In this document: positions 60,939-64,000 of the stretch, one piece after another | Numbering within the stretch: the first letter of the stretch is position 1 | How the letters are laid out: every line of letters begins with the position of its first letter | DNA from: Guadua angustifolia | Taxonomy: Eukaryota; Streptophyta; Magnoliopsida; Poales; Poaceae | DNA: 64,000 nt | Reading direction: 5' to 3' | Assembly: GCA_036346375.1 (NCBI GenBank) | Contig: CM070506.1 | Coordinates: forward strand, 2,728,001-2,792,000 | Position numbers and translations under genes: made by a program | The notes under the pieces: model-generated | Database searches by the model: none | What the model was told of the DNA's origin: nothing | The model's input: only the letters and a program-made list of their open reading frames with translations

Positions 60939-61117
60939 TTTCCGAGAATGGAAGCGAGCATGTCGTGGTGTGAAGCAGTGACGAGATCAGCATCTTCATG
61001 TTCAGGGGCATATTCAATGTTGGGGCTGACTGGGGCGCCAGCCTCACCTCCGATCGGCCGAATTCTCCCTTCTTTTAGTATCCCTAACGTCAAAAAGAAG
61101 TAGAGACATAGCGCCAT
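60939..61117 (-). pseudogene. Subtilase exon 1 (signal peptide and propeptide start)
   Basis: The start at 61117 has a good context (GTCGCC ATG GCG) and opens MALCLYFFLTLGIL, a hydrophobic signal-peptide-like stretch. It ends EDADLVTASHHDMLASILG, the typical beginning of the I9 propeptide in grass subtilases. The exon is 179 nt and ends in GGAAA before a GT donor at 60938. The usual KLYIVYLGE stretch before EDADL is replaced by a less conserved PNIEYAPEH, so this part has drifted. An upstream in-frame Met at 61186 is possible but adds a second hydrophobic stretch. Confidence 0.8.
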
Positions 61118-62413
61118 GGCGACAGATTTAGCAACTGGCAACTGGAAGTAAGATGTAAGAAGAAAAATAGAAAACAATATTGCCACGCAAGTGGACCATC
61201 AAAATTAGTCATAGACTCCCTTACTCTCATAGGTTTTCACTTGGTATAGTACTCAGAATCTTTTACTGTAGCGCAGCAATAGGAGTCTAAGAGACGAATA
61301 GTGTCGGTGTTGTCTCGCAGGCGGCAAATCGACGCATGGACGATTGCGGGCAGCAGACGCACTGGTGGGCGTGACCACGCAGCAGGTGGCTGATTCGCGA
61401 GAACTCGCCGCGGCACGCCAGTACCGACGGGTGTCGAAGATCCAGAGTCGAGGGCGCTAGGTGTGCATTAGGGTCAGGGTAGGCGGGTAGTCAATAGGCG
61501 GCAGAGGCTCGAGAAGAGTTATCGGCCGCTTAGAGCGCGGGGCAGAATGCGCACCTCCAGAGGAGCGTCGGGCGAAACACACATTGTCGAGAGCTGAGCG
61601 GAACGCGCATCACTAGAGGAGAGGAATCGGCCGCTCGGAGCGCCGTCTAGCCGACAGTTGAACACGCATCTCCAGAGCCTAGAGAGGAACCGAGGCTCTC
61701 TCCGTCCAGCTAGCAGTTGAACGCGCATCGCCAAAGCCTAGATAGGAACCAAGCCCAGGTATGAAAAAATTGCCCCAAGTCCTAATGCAATGCCTCATGC
61801 CTAAATGCCTTTTGTTGTGATAACTGATGTCTAATTTTTTGTATTCTATTGCCCAAGTCTATTCAATTGACTGATTGATATTTTTGTCTCTCTGATTTAA
61901 TATGGATGAATTTGGAATTTGGTTGGCAATAGATCGGTAGATGTATTATTAGTATGTTTATGTTGAGGTGGAACTTTGATATAAGAGCCCTACCTCTACT
62001 TTTATCCTGGATTCGCGATTGTTCATGTTGTCTCTCCCCGAGGTAGGTAGACTATGTATATCTGGCAACCATTAATTGTAAGATTGATAAGCATGCATTA
62101 TCGTGCTTCCTTAGCAAGATTGATGAAGATGGCTTACTTGTCTTGGCTGTTCAAGCCCGTGAGACCATTGCAATTGAAACGAAAAGTGGAGGAGAAATAG
62201 CACTACTAAGGACAGCGCTTGTAGCTTTCAGAGCCTCGACATCGATCTGCTCTATTATTGCATCATCAGATATCTTCTGTCTTGTGCATAGGGCTCTAAT
62301 GCAACTGCATGGCTTCCTTTTTATACTGAGCGAACCAGCGTACACATCTTAAGGATAAAATCTAAATACTGCAGACGTCACATGGATGCGGTTACGAGTG
62401 GGGTTCATATAGT
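61118..62413. other. Upstream region of subtilase with a minisatellite
   Basis: No clear TATA box was found before the subtilase start. At 61500-61760 an imperfect repeat of about 60 bp occurs four times, keyed by GCGCATC-CCAGAGCCTAG variants at 61549, 61605, 61664 and 61725. The rest holds no supported gene. Confidence 0.5.
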
Positions 62414-63080
62414 TGTATTTGGTTGTTGGAATAAGATTGAATGGAATGAGATACACTACTATAAAAAACCTCTTTCTTATCGGTCTATTACTGTCGATTC
62501 GGTTAGAATCCGTATGTAAAAGTTATGATTTTTTAAAATATTATCACTGTCTGTTTGGAATCCGAACCGTCGGTGAGACTATTATCACTGTCGGTTCTCA
62601 ACAAGATTTTTTAACATATATCTTATAGTAGTTGAGAAGTGAGTGTTAGGTGAGATGGTAAGAGGTGTTCACGCGAAGCAACAGTCACTGTGTTGAATCT
62701 CTAGCAATCGCGACGCTGCAGCGTATTTCGCGCGACACGCGATCATGCGTAGTAGTAAATATTGGCCGTCCAGGTGCAATTAAATTTATTTTTTGATTTT
62801 ACCGAGTGATTTTTGGATTTACACTGTCATTGCCAGTTCTATTTAGAACCGGCAGTGATACAGACTATCACTGCCGATCACGCACTGCCGGTTCCAATAT
62901 CCGACAGTGATGCTAATTTGGAACCGGCAGTGATGTGGTGTTCTGTAGTGGTGATAGTTCTGTACCATTTGGTTTCATTGTTTTGGGTAAATGAAATGGT
63001 TCAACATCTATAGAGAATATTTCTTAAATTTATATCTCACTATTCAGGACGGGATGGTTCCATTCAAGCAACCAAACACA
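62414..63080. mobile_element. MITE with a nested mini-CACTA
   Basis: Outer ends TGTATTTGGTTGTTGGAAT and (complement at right) TGTGTTTGGTTGCTTGAAT resemble each other and frame the CACTA insertion at 62454-62953. Class uncertain (Tourist- or hAT-like). Confidence 0.5.
62454..62953. mobile_element. Mini-CACTA element, 500 bp
   Basis: Left terminus CACTACTATAAAAAACC, right (complement) CACCACTACAGAACACC, flanked by ATA at 62451-62453 and 62954-62956. Inside are subterminal repeats of the type AACCGGCAGTGAT and TATCACTGTCGG. No coding capacity. Confidence 0.75.
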
Positions 63081-63730
63081 TTGATGATATTTGTCTTAAA
63101 CCATCTCATAAATATACTACTTGGTACAAGCAACGAAACATACCCTTATAGAACCAATGGTCCTTGGAATTTATCAGAAAAATGAAATGATCAGTTGTCA
63201 GAATTATGAATAGGACATAATTAAGTTAAATAAACTATTATTCTATTTGTAAGTTTCTTTTCTAATTCTAAGTCGATTTTTGTGGCTATTGGATTTGTAT
63301 AGAGTTTAATTGGTGCGAAACTTGATAGGATGTCACCTACGCTTACAAAGAGACAATTAACCTCTCGAACTAAAAGAACTAGCAGTTAAGTGGTGAATTA
63401 TTTGGTTGAAGTTTGGAGGGGCATCTAATCTAATTAATGCAGTTGACCTTTAATCAATCAAGATAGCTCATTCTCAGCAGGAGTCATACAAATGTAGTTG
63501 TGATGTAACGATCCGCTTAAAAAAATATTTTTTAATAATTTATAAATTTAATACCTCAATTAAATTGGCGATGTTGCTTTAAGTGTATTAGCAGTATTGC
63601 CAGATTTTTTTAAACAATCGCACATGTTTAACCATGATCTGATTTTTTTATGGTATGTTAGGCAACCTCTCTAAAAAATATTAAAAAATTACCACATTAT
63701 TTAATTGTTAAATTTAATCAGTGAAGATCA
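63081..63730. other. AT-rich sequence, no gene seen
   Basis: No open frame with a recognisable domain and no clear repeat termini. Confidence 0.4.
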
Positions 63731-64000
63731 TGCAAAAAAAGAGAGGAAAAAACCGCTTCAAACTCGTGCCCTCATGCACGTCACGCAAGAGCTCTGCCAG
63801 CTAAGCTACGAGCCGTTTTGTGAAAGGTGATGCGTAATATGTTTTTGATGACAGGTAGCGCGCAAGTTCATATGCAAGAAAACCCGAAAAAAAGCAAATC
63901 GTATGGTCCTCGAACTCGAGCCCTCATGCGCATCACACAAGAGCTCTGCTAACTGAGCTATGCGCAGTTTATGAAAGTTGATACGTAATATATTTTTGAG
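63731..64000 (-). repeat. Two tandem tRNA-derived repeats
   Basis: On the minus strand, TAGCTTAGCTGG (63804-63815) and TAGCTCAGTTAG (63950-63961) match the pol III A box, each followed about 45 bases on by AGTTTGAAG or AGTTCGAGG, B-box-like. Both units share GAGCTCTTG.GTGA.G.GCATGA and downstream GAAAGTTGATACGTAATAT. Neither folds into a canonical tRNA. They look like a tandemly duplicated SINE head or tRNA pseudogene. The second unit runs to the window edge. Confidence 0.6.

Larger units (their letters stand above)
7156..61117 (-). pseudogene. Subtilisin-like serine protease (subtilase, S8), exploded by transposons
   Basis: Seven exon remnants of a plant subtilase lie in correct order and on one strand across 54 kb. 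Plant subtilases are secreted proteases with a signal peptide, I9 propeptide, S8 catalytic domain holding a PA insertion, and a C-terminal Fn3-like domain. Catalytic Asp (GVLDS/G, exon 3), His (NGHGTH, exon 4) and Ser (GTSMSCPH, exon at 7622-7820) are all still readable. Exon phases agree across junctions: exon 1 ends in phase 2, and exons 2, 3 and the Ser exon in phase 1. Part of the catalytic domain between the Asn region and the PA domain was not found. Frameshifts, an in-frame stop and 3' truncation make it non-functional. A tandem pair of separate subtilase genes is an alternative, but no segment is duplicated. Confidence 0.88.

Noticed and set aside
60875..61186. Alternative subtilase start at 61186
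   Set aside because: The Met at 61117 has a better context and leaves one normal signal-peptide-like stretch.
63893..63966. Functional tRNA gene
   Set aside because: A and B boxes are present, but the anticodon and T stems do not pair and the loop lacks U33.

Overview
The window is plant nuclear DNA, almost certainly from a grass. Introns are spliced with GT-AG borders, GC-rich 5' exons resemble grass genes, and the repeats are grass-type: CACTA/En-Spm, PIF/Harbinger, hAT, Stowaway, Tourist, Ty3/gypsy chromovirus and Tat-lineage elements. I cannot name the species. No gene in the window looks fully intact apart from a nearly complete PIF/Harbinger transposase.

The backbone is one minus-strand subtilase (S8 serine protease) gene blown apart by transposons. 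Its exons run in the right order from 61117 down to 7156: N-terminal exon (60939-61117), propeptide exons (58960-59057, 58722-58877), the catalytic Asp/His exon (58327-56644, split by a hAT element with a perfect 8-bp target duplication), a PA-domain remnant (19490-19653), the catalytic Ser exon (7622-7820) and a truncated C-terminal exon (7156-7451). Frameshifts, an internal stop and a transposon cutting off the 3' end make it a pseudogene.

Layout. 1-7155: two nested CACTA elements (A inside B); B's terminus ends the subtilase. 7156-8161: subtilase 3' exons. 8162-12652: a complete non-autonomous CACTA (C) that carries five exon remnants of an RWA-type cell-wall O-acetyltransferase gene, a Pack-CACTA. 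12665-19339: CACTA fragments D and E (E with a decayed TNP2 transposase). 19490-19653: subtilase PA exon, cut by a PIF/Harbinger element (19654 to about 21919). About 21920-33866: a Tat-lineage Ty3/gypsy element on the minus strand with an extra plus-strand antisense ORF; a solo LTR sits in its gag. About 34110-36400: an LTR fragment and low-complexity sequence. About 36400-54167: CACTA F, split by a complete 11.8-kb chromovirus (36906-48722, 5-bp target duplication CGGCT). 54168-56643: unclassified repeats. 56644-61117: subtilase 5' part with hAT, Stowaway and Tourist insertions. 61118-64000: flanking sequence with a minisatellite, a mini-CACTA nested in a MITE, and tandem tRNA-derived repeats.

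The sequence supports a history of serial nesting: an ordinary protease gene became a landing site for at least a dozen elements, several datable relative to one another by which interrupts which. I saw no operon-like or defence-like system. The most distinctive items are the exploded subtilase, the Pack-CACTA with RWA exons, the antisense ORF with its own apparent promoter, and a 210-bp foldback that could make small RNAs.
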